From Pararhodobacter sp. (GTDB taxonomy: Bacteria > Pseudomonadota > Alphaproteobacteria > Rhodobacterales > Rhodobacteraceae), in contig JAFIEG010000005.1 in the NCBI GenBank assembly GCA_020832665.1, positions 16,855-80,854 of the forward strand: a stretch of DNA of 64,000 nt. Reading direction: 5' to 3'. A program made the translations under genes and the position numbers. This document shows positions 7,738-16,824 of the stretch, in pieces. Within the stretch, counting starts at the first letter, position 1. Each line of letters starts with the position of its first letter. Below the pieces are notes generated by a model. It was not told the origin of the DNA. It ran no database searches and saw only the letters and a list, made by a program, of their open reading frames with translations.

Positions 7738-8216
7738 AACGGAATTTCGTCATCCATGTCGGCCGGGCCGGCAAAGCCGCGATCGCCGCCGCTACTGCCA
7801 CCACTGCCCGTATCGGCTGGATCGCGCCCATAGCCGCCGCCGCCGCTGCCACCGCCGCCCTCACCGCGCCCGTCGAGCATGGTCAGTTCACTGCGATAGG
7901 GGCGCAGGACAACCTCGGTCGAATAGCGGTCCTGGCCGGATTGGTCCTGCCATTTGCGGGTTTCCAGCTGGCCTTCGATATAGACCTTCGAGCCCTTGCG
8001 CAGATACTGCTCGGCGATCTTGCCCAGCGGCTCGGAAAAGATCGCCACCGAATGCCACTCGGTCTTCTCGCGCCGCTCGCCCGAATTCCGGTCACGCCAT
8101 GTCTCTGACGTGGCGATGCGCAGGTTCACCACACGCCCGCCGTTCGGAAAGCTTCGCACCTCGGGGTCGCGCCCCAGATTACCGATCAGAATGACCTTGT
8201 TGACCGATCCAGCCAT
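7734..8216 (-). CDS. ssb: Single-stranded DNA-binding protein
   Basis: The 160-residue product begins [20 protein letters not shown], carries the OB-fold residues TEWHSVAIF and [14 protein letters not shown], then a glycine-rich disordered tail and the conserved acidic tip MDDEIPF that docks partner proteins. SSB coats single-stranded DNA in replication and repair. The start at 8216 matches the family; an upstream in-frame start would add 11 unrelated residues. Length is typical. The gene is monocistronic as far as can be seen. Confidence 0.97.
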   Translation of the reverse strand: MAGSVNKVILIGNLGRDPEVRSFPNGGRVVNLRIATSETWRDRNSGERREKTEWHSVAIFSEPLGKIAEQYLRKGSKVYIEGQLETRKWQDQSGQDRYSTEVVLRPYRSELTMLDGRGEGGGGSGGGGYGRDPADTGSGGSSGGDRGFAGPADMDDEIPF

Positions 8217-8397
8217 GGCTGTTGCCCCCGTTCGAATCCCTTTCGACAATGCCTATACCACGCGCGCTGGGTTGAAAAACCGATAATCGCCGCTACCGCG
8301 CGGCGGCGCGACGGGCGGGCTTGGTGGCGGCGCGGGTTTGGGCTAGTATGGCGCGCCCGCAGGGGATGGCGGGCTCGATTCGCAGGCGAGGTGGCGT

Positions 8398-8994
8398 ATG
8401 CGCGGGGCAGTGGCGTTGGTTGCGGCTGGGCTGGTAGGCGCGGGTGTGGTGGTTGCAGCGCAGGCTCAGGCCAGCGGGTTGCGGCTGGGAAATGGTGCGG
8501 CGCCCTCGCGCAGCGAGGTCTTTGCCCAGCAGACGCGGCTGATGGAAACCCGGCTGGCATCGCAATATTCGACCGCGCTCGAGGCCGACCCGGCCCCGGC
8601 GCGGCTGCCGCGCTATGACGGGGCCTATCGCGGCCCTTATCTGGAAATGGCCCGCGCCGCCGCCCGGCGCCACAACGTGCCAGAAGAGCTGTTCCTGCGT
8701 CTGGTGCATCAGGAAAGCCGCTGGAACCCGCAGGCGATCAGCCATGCCGGGGCGCGGGGGCTGGCGCAGCTGATGCCGGGCACGGCGGCGCTGCTGGGGG
8801 TGGACCCGGACGACCCGCGCCAGAACCTGGAAGGCGGGGCGCGCTATCTGCGCATGATGTATGAGCGCTTCGGCGACTGGCGACTGGCTCTGGCTGCCTA
8901 TAATGCCGGCCCCGAGGCGGTGACCCGCCATGGCGGCGTGCCGCCATTTCGCGAGACAACGCAGTATGTGCGTATCATTCTGGGGGCGGGCTGA
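8398..8994 (+). CDS. Lytic transglycosylase (SLT domain)
   Basis: The 198-residue protein has an N-terminal signal peptide (residues 1-25) and a C-terminal goose-lysozyme-like SLT domain (about 75-198). The catalytic glutamate is E106 in HQESRWNP, followed by [13 protein letters not shown], an ARYLRMM helix and ALAAYNAGP. It cleaves the N-acetylmuramic acid-N-acetylglucosamine bond in peptidoglycan, in the periplasm. It is short, with only the catalytic domain and a small linker. A terminator-like repeat follows. Confidence 0.92.
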   Translation: MRGAVALVAAGLVGAGVVVAAQAQASGLRLGNGAAPSRSEVFAQQTRLMETRLASQYSTALEADPAPARLPRYDGAYRGPYLEMARAAARRHNVPEELFLRLVHQESRWNPQAISHAGARGLAQLMPGTAALLGVDPDDPRQNLEGGARYLRMMYERFGDWRLALAAYNAGPEAVTRHGGVPPFRETTQYVRIILGAG

Positions 8995-9023
8995 ACTGCA
9001 ACCGGGCGTGACGTTGTGTATTT

Positions 9024-9094
9024 AGGGGGCGTTGCCCCCCAGTCGCTGCCTGCGCAGCGACTCCCCCCAGAGTATTTCGGGCAAGATGAAGGGG
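9024..9094 (+). repeat. Dispersed hairpin/GGCAAGATGAAG element, copy A
   Basis: The order is a GGGGGC-GTT-GCCCCC hairpin, a second 8-bp stem (AGTCGCTG/CAGCGACT), a C-run, then AGAGTATTTCGGGCAAGATG. It lies between convergent genes, just after the transglycosylase gene. The same architecture recurs five more times in the window, mostly after gene 3' ends, which suggests a terminator role. Confidence 0.7.
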
Positions 9095-9125
9095 CAGGGC
9101 GGTGGCTGACGGTTCGGCGGCGGCG

Positions 9126-10112
9126 TCAGCGTGGCGCGGCGGCGCGGCACAGCCGGTCGTTGATGGCGCGGCCAAGCCCCGTGTCGGGGATGGGGGCGAT
9201 GGCGATGGTGCCGTCCTCGCCGGCGCGCGCGTCGGCGCGGTGCAGGATGTGGAAGAGGTTTGCCGCCGCCTCGGTCAGGTCGGCGCCGGGCGAGAGGTTG
9301 AGCCCGTCACTGCCGGGGCAGTCAGGGCCGAAGCCTATCCAGACCTCGCCGGGGCGGCGCTGGCGCGCCATCAGCCGCACCCGCCCGCGCGGGGCATAAT
9401 GCGATTCCAACTGCCCTGGTGCGCTGGGGGTGTTTCCGGCCGGAGTGTCTGGGCTGGCGAGCGGCGCGCCGAGGGCGGACTCGATGGTCTCGGTCGTCAG
9501 GCCGCCGGCGCGCAAGAGGCGCGGCTGCGCGCCGGTGGCGTCGATGATCGTCGACTCCAGCCCCACCGCGCAAGCGCCGCCATCGAGCACCGCGGCGATG
9601 CGCCCGCCCAGCCCGGCGAGCACATGTTCGGGTCTTGTGGGGCTGATGCGCCCCGAGCGGTTGGCCGAGGGCGCGGCCAGCGCGATGCCGGCACGCTTGA
9701 GGAGCGCGCGCGCCAGCGGATGCGCGGGCAGGCGCAGCGCCACCGTGCCGAGCCCGGCGGTGACCAGCGGCGACAGCCCCGCATCGGCGCGCAACGGTAG
9801 CACCAGCGTCAGCGGGCCAGGCCAGAAGCGCTCTGCCAGCACTCGCGCCGGGCGGTTGAGGCGTGCCAGCCTTTCGGCCTGCGCGAGCGAGGCGAGATGC
9901 ACGATCAGCGGGTTGAAGCGCGGCCGGTCCTTGGCGGCAAAGATGGCCGCCACGGCGCGATCGTTGCCTGCATCGCCGGCCAGGCCATAGACGGTTTCGG
10001 TGGGGATGGCTACCAGATGCCCGCCGCGCAGCAGCGCCGCGGCGCGGGCGATGCCGGCTTTGTCGCCTTGCAGCAGGCGGGTTTCGGTGGCGTGGGGCGG
10101 GGGATTGAGCAT
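9126..10112 (-). CDS. tsaC: L-threonylcarbamoyladenylate synthase (Sua5 type)
   Basis: The enzyme makes threonylcarbamoyl-AMP from threonine, bicarbonate and ATP for the t6A37 modification of ANN-decoding tRNAs. The 328-residue protein has the YrdC domain (about 10-205) with IPTETVYGLAGD, AAKDRPRFNPLIVH, SANRSGRISPT and GLESTIID. It continues with the C-terminal Sua5 domain through the linker APGQLESHYAPRG and a Rossmann-like end. The ATG at 10112 is preferred; a TTG six codons further upstream is possible but has no better ribosome site. The two-domain form justifies Sua5 over the short TsaC type. Confidence 0.93.
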   Translation of the reverse strand: MLNPPPHATETRLLQGDKAGIARAAALLRGGHLVAIPTETVYGLAGDAGNDRAVAAIFAAKDRPRFNPLIVHLASLAQAERLARLNRPARVLAERFWPGPLTLVLPLRADAGLSPLVTAGLGTVALRLPAHPLARALLKRAGIALAAPSANRSGRISPTRPEHVLAGLGGRIAAVLDGGACAVGLESTIIDATGAQPRLLRAGGLTTETIESALGAPLASPDTPAGNTPSAPGQLESHYAPRGRVRLMARQRRPGEVWIGFGPDCPGSDGLNLSPGADLTEAAANLFHILHRADARAGEDGTIAIAPIPDTGLGRAINDRLCRAAAPR

Positions 10113-10341
10113 GATGCGACTGGCGGGCAAAGTGGGAATGTGGGCAGACGGCCCCGGGTTTCGGGTTGCGGCGAATTGAAGGGCAGACCAAAAAGGGTGA
10201 CGTGGCGTTTCGGTTTGAGCGGATCGGGCGAACCACTATCGTGACAGCCCATAACGCCGCCGCGGGCTACGGGCAAGCGCGGCGGCTGCGGTTCAGATAC
10301 GCGCCGGACACGCCCCCCGGGCAGCCAACGGAGACGATGCC

Positions 10342-12051
10342 ATGCCCTACAAGGCCCCCGTCAGCGAATTCCGATTCATTTTCGAGCATGTCGTCGGCTA
10401 TGGCTCGCTGGCCGAGACCGAGCGTTTCGCCGAGGCCGGTCCGGATGTGACCGAGGCAATTCTCGCCGGCGCCGGCCGGCTGGCCGAAGAGGTGATGGCG
10501 CCGCTCAACCGCGGCGGCGATCAGAACCCGGCGCGGCTGGAAAACGGGGTGGTGCGCACGCCGCCGGGTTTCGCCGAGGGCTATCGCGCCATCGCCGAGG
10601 GTGGCTGGCTGGGGCTGGCGGCGGCGCCTGAGCATGGCGGCATGGGACTGCCGCAGGCGCTCAACACCGCAGTCAACGACATGATGTCGGGGGCGTGCCT
10701 CTCGCTGCAACTTTGCCCGCTTCTGAGCCAGGGGCAGATCGAGGCGCTGGAACACCACGCCGACGAGGCGCTGCAGGCGCTTTATCTGCCGAGACTGGTC
10801 AGCGGCGAGTGGACGGGCACCATGAACCTGACCGAGCCGCAGGCGGGCTCTGATGTGGGCGCGCTGCGCTCGAAGGCCGAGCCGAAGGGCGATGGCAGCT
10901 ACGCGATTTCGGGGCAGAAGATCTTCATCACCTGGGGCGACCACGACGTGGCCGAGAATGTCTGCCATCTGGTGCTGGCGCGGCTGCCCGATGGCGTGCC
11001 GGGGACCAAGGGGATCAGCCTGTTCATGGTGCCCAAGCTGATCCCTGATGCCGAGGGCCGGCCGGGCGAGCGCAACAGCCTGCGCGTGGTCTCGCTCGAG
11101 CACAAGCTGGGCATTCACGGCTCGCCCACCTGCGTGATGGAGTTCGACGGCGCCACCGGCTGGCTGGTGGGCAAGCCCCATGGCGGCATGGCGGCGATGT
11201 TCACGATGATGAACAACGCAAGGCTTGGGGTGGGCATTCAGGGCGTGGGCGTGGCCGAGGCCGCCTTTCAGCACGCGCTGGCCTTTGCGCAGGAGCGCCG
11301 GCAGGGGCGCACGCCAAAGGGCGACGGGCCGATCATCGAGCATGCCGATGTGCGCCGCATGCTGGCCGAGATGCGCGCCGAGATCTTCGCCGCGCGCGCC
11401 ATCGCTCTGGCCTGCGGGGTGGCCATCGATACGGGCCGCGCCACCGGTGACGAGCACTGGCTGGCGCGCGCCGCCCTGCTGACGCCCATTGCCAAGGCGC
11501 ATGGCACCGATATCGGCTGCGAGGTGTCGAGCACGGCGCTGCAGGTTTTCGGTGGCATGGGTTTCATCGAGGAAGCCGGCGCCGCGCAGTATTACCGCGA
11601 TGCGCGCATCACGCCCATCTATGAGGGTACCAACGGCATTCAGGCGATGGATCTGGTGGGCCGCAAGCTGATGGATGGCGGCGAGGCCGCGATGCGACTG
11701 TTGCAGGAGATCGAGGATGCCGCCGAGGCCGCGCGCGCCTGCTGCCCCGAGATGGCCGGCGAGGTCTGGGCCGCGGCCGAGACGCTGCGCGAGGTCACCG
11801 AATGGATGCTGGCGCAGGAAATGAATGACCGCTTTGCCGGCGCCGCACCCTATCTGCGTGCCTTTGCCCGCGTGCTGGGCGCCCATTACCACCTGCGCGC
11901 GGCGTTGGCCGAGCCCGAGGGCGCGCGTGCGCGGCTGGCGCAAGTGTTCATCCAACGTATCCTGCCCGAGCACCAGGGGCTGCTGGCGCGCGCGCGCGAA
12001 GGGGCGGCGGCGCTCTATGCGCTCTCGGCCGATGATCTGGAGGCCTCATGA
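10342..12051 (+). CDS. Acyl-CoA dehydrogenase, DmdC-like
   Basis: This 569-residue flavoprotein belongs to the long acyl-CoA dehydrogenase subgroup that includes DmdC (3-methylmercaptopropionyl-CoA dehydrogenase) and related FadE proteins. Visible marks are the start MPYKAPVSEFRFIFEHV, MNLTEPQAGSDVGALR, SWGD-like TWGDHDVAENVCHLVLA, MNNARLGVGIQGVGVAEAAF and the C-terminal RITPIYEGTNGIQAMDLVG containing the likely catalytic glutamate. It oxidises an acyl-CoA to the 2-enoyl-CoA and passes electrons to ETF; ETF-QO is encoded 5.5 kb away. Several paralogues usually exist per genome, so the substrate cannot be fixed. The next gene overlaps by 4 bases. Confidence 0.9.
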   Translation: MPYKAPVSEFRFIFEHVVGYGSLAETERFAEAGPDVTEAILAGAGRLAEEVMAPLNRGGDQNPARLENGVVRTPPGFAEGYRAIAEGGWLGLAAAPEHGGMGLPQALNTAVNDMMSGACLSLQLCPLLSQGQIEALEHHADEALQALYLPRLVSGEWTGTMNLTEPQAGSDVGALRSKAEPKGDGSYAISGQKIFITWGDHDVAENVCHLVLARLPDGVPGTKGISLFMVPKLIPDAEGRPGERNSLRVVSLEHKLGIHGSPTCVMEFDGATGWLVGKPHGGMAAMFTMMNNARLGVGIQGVGVAEAAFQHALAFAQERRQGRTPKGDGPIIEHADVRRMLAEMRAEIFAARAIALACGVAIDTGRATGDEHWLARAALLTPIAKAHGTDIGCEVSSTALQVFGGMGFIEEAGAAQYYRDARITPIYEGTNGIQAMDLVGRKLMDGGEAAMRLLQEIEDAAEAARACCPEMAGEVWAAAETLREVTEWMLAQEMNDRFAGAAPYLRAFARVLGAHYHLRAALAEPEGARARLAQVFIQRILPEHQGLLARAREGAAALYALSADDLEAS

Positions 12052-13142
12052 GCGGCGCCGGGAAAACAGCCGCGCAGCGTGGCCAGATTCGCTATCCCTT
12101 CGAGCAGCCGCCGGCGCATGACGCGGCGATCGAGGTGGCGCCGGGGGTATTTTGGCTGCGCCTGCCGCTGCCGATGAAGCTTGATCATGTCAATGTCTAT
12201 GCGCTCGACGACGGTGATGGCTGGACGATCGTCGATACCGGTTTCGACACGCGGCGCACGCGCGAATTGTGGTCGTCGCTTCTTGCCGGCCCGCTGGGTG
12301 GGCGACCTCTCAAGCGCGTGCTGGTGACCCATCACCACCCCGATCACATCGGCCTTGCCGGCTGGTTTCAGGCCGAGCATGGCGCCGAGCTGTGGACCAC
12401 GCGCACCGCCTGGCTTTTCGCGCGCATGCTCGCGCTCGATGTGCAGGAACGCGCCTCGCCTGAAGCCATCGCCTTCTGGCGCGATGCCGGGATGGATGCC
12501 GAACTTCTGGCGACGCGCGCCGAGGAGCGGCCGTTCAACTTTTCCGATGTCGTGGCGCCGATGCCGCTGGGCTTTCACCGGCTTCGCGAGGGGCAGGCGA
12601 TTGCAATGGGCGGGCGGCACTGGATCGTGCGCATGGGCAATGGCCACGCGCCCGAACATGCCACACTGTGGAGCCTCGACGACGATCTGGTGATCGGCGG
12701 CGATCAGCTTCTGCCCTCGATCTCGGCCAATCTTGGGGTCTATGCCACCGAGCCCGATGCCGACCCGGTCGCCGACTGGCTGGAAAGCTGCGAGCGGCTT
12801 TCGGCCTTTGCGCGCGATGACCAATTGGTGCTGCCCGGCCACAAGCTTCCCTTCACCGGGCTGCCGCTTCGCCTGGAACAGATGGCCGAGAACCATCACG
12901 GCGCGCTGTCCCGGCTCGGCGAGCATCTCTCCACGCCGCGCCGCGCTGCCGATTGCTTTTCCCCGTTGTTCAAGCGTGAGATCGGCCCGGCAGAGTACGG
13001 GCTGGCGCTGGTCGAGACGGTTGCCCATCTCAATCACCTGCTGCACAAGGGTAATGTGCGGCGCTGGCGTGGCGAAGATGGTGCCTGGCTCTGGCAACGG
13101 ATCACAACCCGGCCCGTGCGCCCGGCCCCGGCCGGCGGCTGA
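12048..13142 (+). CDS. MBL-fold metallo-hydrolase
   Basis: The 364-residue protein has the metallo-beta-lactamase fold: an N-terminal strand region ending ALDDGDGWTIVDTGFD, the metal motif THHHPDHIGLAG at about residues 94-105, a second ligand region GNGHAPEHATLWS, DDLVIGGDQLL, and VLPGHKLPF near the end. The C-terminal part (about 280-350) resembles the winged-helix cap of the glyoxalase II-like/LACTB2 subgroup. It starts within the stop of the acyl-CoA dehydrogenase gene (ATGA), so translation is probably coupled. It may hydrolyse a thioester or similar product of that enzyme; this is inferred from context only. Confidence 0.9.
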   Translation: MSGAGKTAAQRGQIRYPFEQPPAHDAAIEVAPGVFWLRLPLPMKLDHVNVYALDDGDGWTIVDTGFDTRRTRELWSSLLAGPLGGRPLKRVLVTHHHPDHIGLAGWFQAEHGAELWTTRTAWLFARMLALDVQERASPEAIAFWRDAGMDAELLATRAEERPFNFSDVVAPMPLGFHRLREGQAIAMGGRHWIVRMGNGHAPEHATLWSLDDDLVIGGDQLLPSISANLGVYATEPDADPVADWLESCERLSAFARDDQLVLPGHKLPFTGLPLRLEQMAENHHGALSRLGEHLSTPRRAADCFSPLFKREIGPAEYGLALVETVAHLNHLLHKGNVRRWRGEDGAWLWQRITTRPVRPAPAGG

Positions 13143-13182
13143 CACGCCCGTTGCGGGCGGGGTACAAGGTGGAGTGTGTGAC

Positions 13183-13752
13183 TTGCGCCTAGGGCGACGC
13201 AAGCTGCTTTTCGGCCTAATGGCGCTGTCAGGCTGCGGCGGACAGCTTTTCACCGCCGCCACCGACGATCCGGGCCCGCCCTTTGCCCTGCCAGGGCCAA
13301 GCCGGCTTCGCATCGCCATATTCGAGCTCGAATCGCTGCGCTTTCCCTTCCACGCGGGGGTCATCATCCACAGCCCTGAAGAGCGCATCCTCTACGATCC
13401 GGGCGGCTATTGGCACCACCCGCAAGCGCGGCGCATTCGCGATGTCACGCATGGCATGACGCCCGCGCTTGAAGAGCAATACCTCGCGCGCAGTTCGATG
13501 CAGGGGATGCCGGGGCGCTGGAAGCTGCATCTGTTCGAAACCGAGGTGCCCGATGAGGTGGCCCGCGAGGCGGTAGCGGTGGCACGCAGGCGCGAGGTCG
13601 TGCCGCCAGGCTTTTGCGTGCCGGGCACCGTGTCGGTGCTGCGCCGGCTGCCGGGTTTCGAGGATCTGCCCATGACGCTGCTTCCCGGCGTGCTGCTTGC
13701 GGCGTTGCGCACGCGCAACGACCTGCAATACAGCCTGCGGCAGATCGGTTGA
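13183..13752 (+). CDS. Predicted Tat-exported lipoprotein, LRAT/NlpC-like candidate
   Basis: The start is uncertain: TTG at 13183 has a well-spaced AAGG/GGAG site, while GTG at 13174 is too close to it. The product (189 residues) opens with a twin arginine (LGRRKLLFGLMALSGCGG) combined with a lipobox LSGC. The mature part contains FHAGVIIHSPEERILYDPGG followed later by PPGFCVPGTVSVLRRLPGFE. A conserved histidine early and a cysteine late match the order seen in permuted papain-like amidases (LRAT/YaeF type); this is inference. It is a clear paralogue of the gene at 14021-14614, with the cytochrome oxidase gene between them. Confidence 0.75.
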   Translation: MRLGRRKLLFGLMALSGCGGQLFTAATDDPGPPFALPGPSRLRIAIFELESLRFPFHAGVIIHSPEERILYDPGGYWHHPQARRIRDVTHGMTPALEEQYLARSSMQGMPGRWKLHLFETEVPDEVAREAVAVARRREVVPPGFCVPGTVSVLRRLPGFEDLPMTLLPGVLLAALRTRNDLQYSLRQIG

Positions 13753-13829
13753 GCGCGCTCCGGGGGCGTGACAGGCCAAGCGAGTTGCGCTAAGAAGCCG
13801 AAAAGGAAGCAACATTGCAGGAGCCGCCG

Positions 13830-13964
13830 ATGAGCAAGCACGAACATGGCTCGATGGATATCACCGAGCAGGAAAAGACCTTTGCCGGGTTCATGAAGTG
13901 GTCGATCTGGGTGACGGTGGTTTCACTGGTCATTCTGGCTTTCCTGGCGCTTGCCGCCACCTGA
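13830..13964 (+). CDS. aa3-type cytochrome c oxidase subunit IV
   Basis: The 44-residue product (MSKHEHGSMDITEQEKTFAG, then a single hydrophobic span of about 20 residues ending LALAAT) matches the tiny bacterial aa3-oxidase subunit IV family: a charged N-terminus, the motif D-T-QE-TF-GF-K, then one membrane helix. An AGGAG site sits 8 bases before the ATG. It would bind the aa3 oxidase in the inner membrane. No other oxidase gene is nearby, and it sits between two paralogous lipoprotein genes. Confidence 0.9.
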   Translation: MSKHEHGSMDITEQEKTFAGFMKWSIWVTVVSLVILAFLALAAT

Positions 13965-14020
13965 GCGGCACATGCCCGCAGCGCCAGGGCCCGCCGGCTG
14001 ACCGGAGAAAGGGTGAAGCC

Positions 14021-14614
14021 ATGCTTGCCATCCGTATCCTGTTGCTGATCTTCGTCGCCCTTGCGGCGGCGTGCACGAAGCCGGCTGTCTGGGCGCCCGA
14101 TGAAGAAGTGATCGCGGCGCGCTATGTGCATGGCAACCCCGCCTCGATCACCTATTTCAACGTGATCAACAACGACACGGGCACCGGCGAGCATGCGGCG
14201 CTGATGATCAATGCCAGCGAGCGGGTGCTGTTCGACCCGGCAGGCACCTGGCAGCACCCTCAATCGCCCGAACAGCATGACGTGCATTTCGGGTTCGATG
14301 ACCGGCAACTGCATCGTTACATATACTACCATGCCCGGCGCACCCATCATGTGCGCAAGCATTACCTGGAACTGCCCCCCGAGCATGCCGAACTGATCTT
14401 GCGGCTTGCGCGGCAGGCCGGCCCCGTCTCGGACGGGTTCTGCGCGCGCTCCATTGGCGAGATCCTGCGGCAGATTCCGGGGCTTGAGCACATGCCGGTG
14501 GCGTTTCAGCCCAACCGTCTTTCCGATGCCTTCGCCCGCCTGCCCGGCGTGCGCGAAGAGCGCATCTACAGCGATGCCGAACCGACCGAGCGGCAGAGCT
14601 ATTTCGAGGGATGA
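14021..14614 (+). CDS. Predicted lipoprotein, paralogue of the 13183 gene
   Basis: This 197-residue protein has a signal peptide with lipobox LAAAC (cysteine 18). Its mature part aligns with the protein at 13183-13752: EHAALMINASERVLFDPAGT against the HAGVIIHS-ERILYDPGG segment, WQHP against WHHP, and SDGFCARSIGEILRQIPGLE against the PGFCVPGTVSVLRRLPGFE segment. The shared histidine and cysteine suggest a catalytic pair in a permuted papain-like fold (inference). A GGAGAAAGGG ribosome site precedes the ATG. The family has no function I can name. Expansion around the oxidase subunit gene is discussed in the findings. Confidence 0.75.
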   Translation: MLAIRILLLIFVALAAACTKPAVWAPDEEVIAARYVHGNPASITYFNVINNDTGTGEHAALMINASERVLFDPAGTWQHPQSPEQHDVHFGFDDRQLHRYIYYHARRTHHVRKHYLELPPEHAELILRLARQAGPVSDGFCARSIGEILRQIPGLEHMPVAFQPNRLSDAFARLPGVREERIYSDAEPTERQSYFEG

Positions 14615-14753
14615 CCGCCGCGTTTCCCTGCCTGGCCGCCGGTGTGGAATCAGGCAGGCCGGGCAAGATTGTATGTCAGGCAGAGACGTAGGGTAGCCCG
14701 TATTGCCTACGCTTCGGCGGCGGTCGCGGAATGCGGCTCGACCGGCCCTGGCC

Positions 14754-15098
14754 TCAACCCGGCATGGCAAGCCCGTTTGTCAGGCTGAGCAGCACGGCAA
14801 CGGCAAGGCCGGCAACAATTGCCCATATCGGGCTGCGCGTCACCACGCCTGCACCCAGCGCTGCGGCGGCCACGGCCAGCCTGCCGGGGTCTGTCTCGCC
14901 ATCGGTGACGGGCGGAAAGAAGATCAGCGGCGCCATCAGCCCCGGAATCACGGCCACCGGCGTATAGCGCAGGTGACGCAGCACCCATTCCGGCAGCGCA
15001 CGGCTCCCGATGATGCCGAGAAAGGAATAGCGCAGTACCAGCGTGCCGATTCCGATAAGCAGGATTATGGCCCAGATCTCGAAGCTGCCGTAATTCAT
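14754..15098 (-). CDS. azlD: AzlD-type branched-chain amino acid exporter small subunit
   Basis: The 114-residue protein is nearly all membrane: about four hydrophobic segments, starting MNYGSFEIWAIILLIGIGT, with the family pattern LRYSFLG, ALPEWVLRHLRYTPVAVIP and a glycine-rich last helix. AzlD pairs with AzlC to export branched-chain amino acids or analogues. Its ATG overlaps the azlC stop by 4 bases, so the two are translationally coupled. Length is normal for the family. Confidence 0.88.
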   Translation of the reverse strand: MNYGSFEIWAIILLIGIGTLVLRYSFLGIIGSRALPEWVLRHLRYTPVAVIPGLMAPLIFFPPVTDGETDPGRLAVAAAALGAGVVTRSPIWAIVAGLAVAVLLSLTNGLAMPG

Positions 15099-15847
15099 GG
15101 TCGCGCTTTCCCTCGCCGCCGCTTTGTCCACAGTTCGACCCATGCGCCCGCGGCCATGGCCAGCGCCGCCGCCAGCAGCAGCCCCAGATTGTACGGCACG
15201 AAGGCAAAGGCCAGCGCCCCCGCGACCGAGATGAAGGCGGCACTGACATGCGCCAGCGTGCGCAACATCGGCGCGATCATTGCCAGAAAGGCGATCGGGA
15301 CCGCCACATCGATCGGCAGCCCCGGCGGCAGTGCCGTACCGGCTATCGCGCCGAACAGCGTGGCCAGATACCACAGCGGGCAGATTGGCGTGACGACGCC
15401 AAAGTAATAGGCCACGCGCGCGCCCATCGTCATTGGTGGACCGGTTTCATAGCGCAGATGCGCGATTGTATAGGCCTGATCGACCATCAGATAGGCGATG
15501 AGCCCGCGCTGCCAGACCGGGGCGGCACCCAGATGCGGCGCCAGCGCGGCGGAATACATCGCCATGCGCAGATTGACCGCCAGCGCCGTCAGAACCACCA
15601 CTACTGTCGGTGCGTTCTCGACCATCAGCTGCACGGCAGCGAGTTGCGAGGCGCCGGCGATCACCAGGATCGAGAAGCCCATGGTCTCGGCCAGATTGAG
15701 CCCGGCTTCGGTGGCGATGACACCAAAAACCATGCCGAAGGGCACCACGACGATGGAAAAGGGCAGCCCGGCTACCATGCCCTGGCGAAAGGCGCGGCGC
15801 GGCGAGGTTTCGGCGCTGGCGGGCGCGTTGTCGGAATCAATGGTCAT
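15095..15847 (-). CDS. azlC: AzlC-type branched-chain amino acid exporter large subunit
   Basis: The 250-residue protein has about six to eight hydrophobic segments and AzlC motifs: RQGMVAGLPFSIVVVPFGMV, VIAGASQLAAVQLM, ALAVNLRMAMYSAALAPHLG and LMVDQAYTIA. It forms a two-part exporter with AzlD. The ATG at 15847 is chosen because the 51 residues further upstream in frame are arginine-, serine- and proline-rich with no similarity to AzlC. It starts 4 bases downstream of the preceding gene's stop (15852), so all three genes probably form one transcript. Confidence 0.9.
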   Translation of the reverse strand: MTIDSDNAPASAETSPRRAFRQGMVAGLPFSIVVVPFGMVFGVIATEAGLNLAETMGFSILVIAGASQLAAVQLMVENAPTVVVVLTALAVNLRMAMYSAALAPHLGAAPVWQRGLIAYLMVDQAYTIAHLRYETGPPMTMGARVAYYFGVVTPICPLWYLATLFGAIAGTALPPGLPIDVAVPIAFLAMIAPMLRTLAHVSAAFISVAGALAFAFVPYNLGLLLAAALAMAAGAWVELWTKRRRGKARP

Positions 15848-15851
15848 GCAA

Positions 15852-16802
15852 TCACCTGAAAACGCCGGCCACGCGGCCCAGCAGCATGAAGGCGCGAGCA
15901 CTGCGGGTCTCGGCCAGGCGGGCGATCTGGGCATCGCTGGCCTCGGGCTCGAAGGCGCGCAGGCACCGGTCAAAGGCGCGCAGGAAGCGGTGCACGGCAT
16001 CGCGAAACTCGGGGTCGGCGCGCATGCGTGCCGCGCTCAGCGCCAGGCATGAGCGGTCGCGTACCCCGGCCAGCGCGGCTACTGCCGGGCCGCGCGTGCC
16101 CAGGGCGAAGGCGCGCCAGATCTCGGGGCGAGTGCGGTCGGGGGTAAGCTGATCCATGTAGATGCCTTCCAGCGCAAGCCCCGATAGAACCGCCTGCGCG
16201 CTGCGGATCAGCTCGGCCGTGGCGTGATTGCCCAGCGCCCGGCGCAGCGCGGCGAAGCCTTCGGTATCGTCCTCATCCTCGGGGAAATGCAGCGCGCGGA
16301 TCAACTCGTCATGGCCGATATCGATGGCCTCGGGTTCGCGCGGGGCGAGCGCCAGTGCGCCCTGCGCGGCGCCGGCGACATCGGCAGGGTTGGGGGCAGG
16401 GGCAGGCACCGCCGCCTCATGCCGGCGCGAGGTGAAGCGAAGCCCGGTGCCGTTTTGTGGCCCGGTGAGCTGTCCATGCGCCATCTCACCGCTTCCCGGG
16501 CCCTGCCGCGCGGCAAGGGCCTCGGCCTGTGCTGCCATGCTGACCGCGGCCTCCTGCATGCGCCTTGCGGCGCGGATCAGATAGACTGTCTGCCAGATCA
16601 GCACCACGGGCAAGAACACCGCCAGCGCCACCAGAACGAAGACCAGGGTTTCGGCCGGTGGCGTGCCGCGGCGCGACAGCGCCCAGCCCAGCGCGACCAC
16701 CAGCGCCAGCCAGGCCAGCGACAGCGCAAAGGCCAGCCGCTCGGGCCGCCGCCGTGCCGGGGCGGCACGCGGTTGGCTGTCTGCACCCTGCCGCGCGGGC
16801 AT
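15852..16802 (-). CDS. Membrane-anchored conserved protein, unknown function
   Basis: The 316-residue product has two hydrophobic helices (about residues 23-43 and 50-75), then a QAEALAARQG coiled segment, a proline- and alanine-rich linker and a helical C-terminal domain (about 165-316). That domain includes DELIRALHFPEDEDDTEGF, RRALGNHATAELIRSAQAVL and FLRAFDRCL. I recall similar proteins of unknown function only in Rhodobacteraceae. It lies between greA (22 bases away) and azlC (4 bases away) on one strand. The domain probably faces the cytoplasm. No catalytic motif is seen. Confidence 0.75.
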   Translation of the reverse strand: MPARQGADSQPRAAPARRRPERLAFALSLAWLALVVALGWALSRRGTPPAETLVFVLVALAVFLPVVLIWQTVYLIRAARRMQEAAVSMAAQAEALAARQGPGSGEMAHGQLTGPQNGTGLRFTSRRHEAAVPAPAPNPADVAGAAQGALALAPREPEAIDIGHDELIRALHFPEDEDDTEGFAALRRALGNHATAELIRSAQAVLSGLALEGIYMDQLTPDRTRPEIWRAFALGTRGPAVAALAGVRDRSCLALSAARMRADPEFRDAVHRFLRAFDRCLRAFEPEASDAQIARLAETRSARAFMLLGRVAGVFR

Positions 16803-16824
16803 GCGCCCTTCCTCCGTTCAAGCC

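Noticed and set aside
10113..10130. TTG at 10130 as start of tsaC
   Set aside because: The six extra residues add nothing to the YrdC domain and no better ribosome site precedes it; the ATG at 10112 is simpler.
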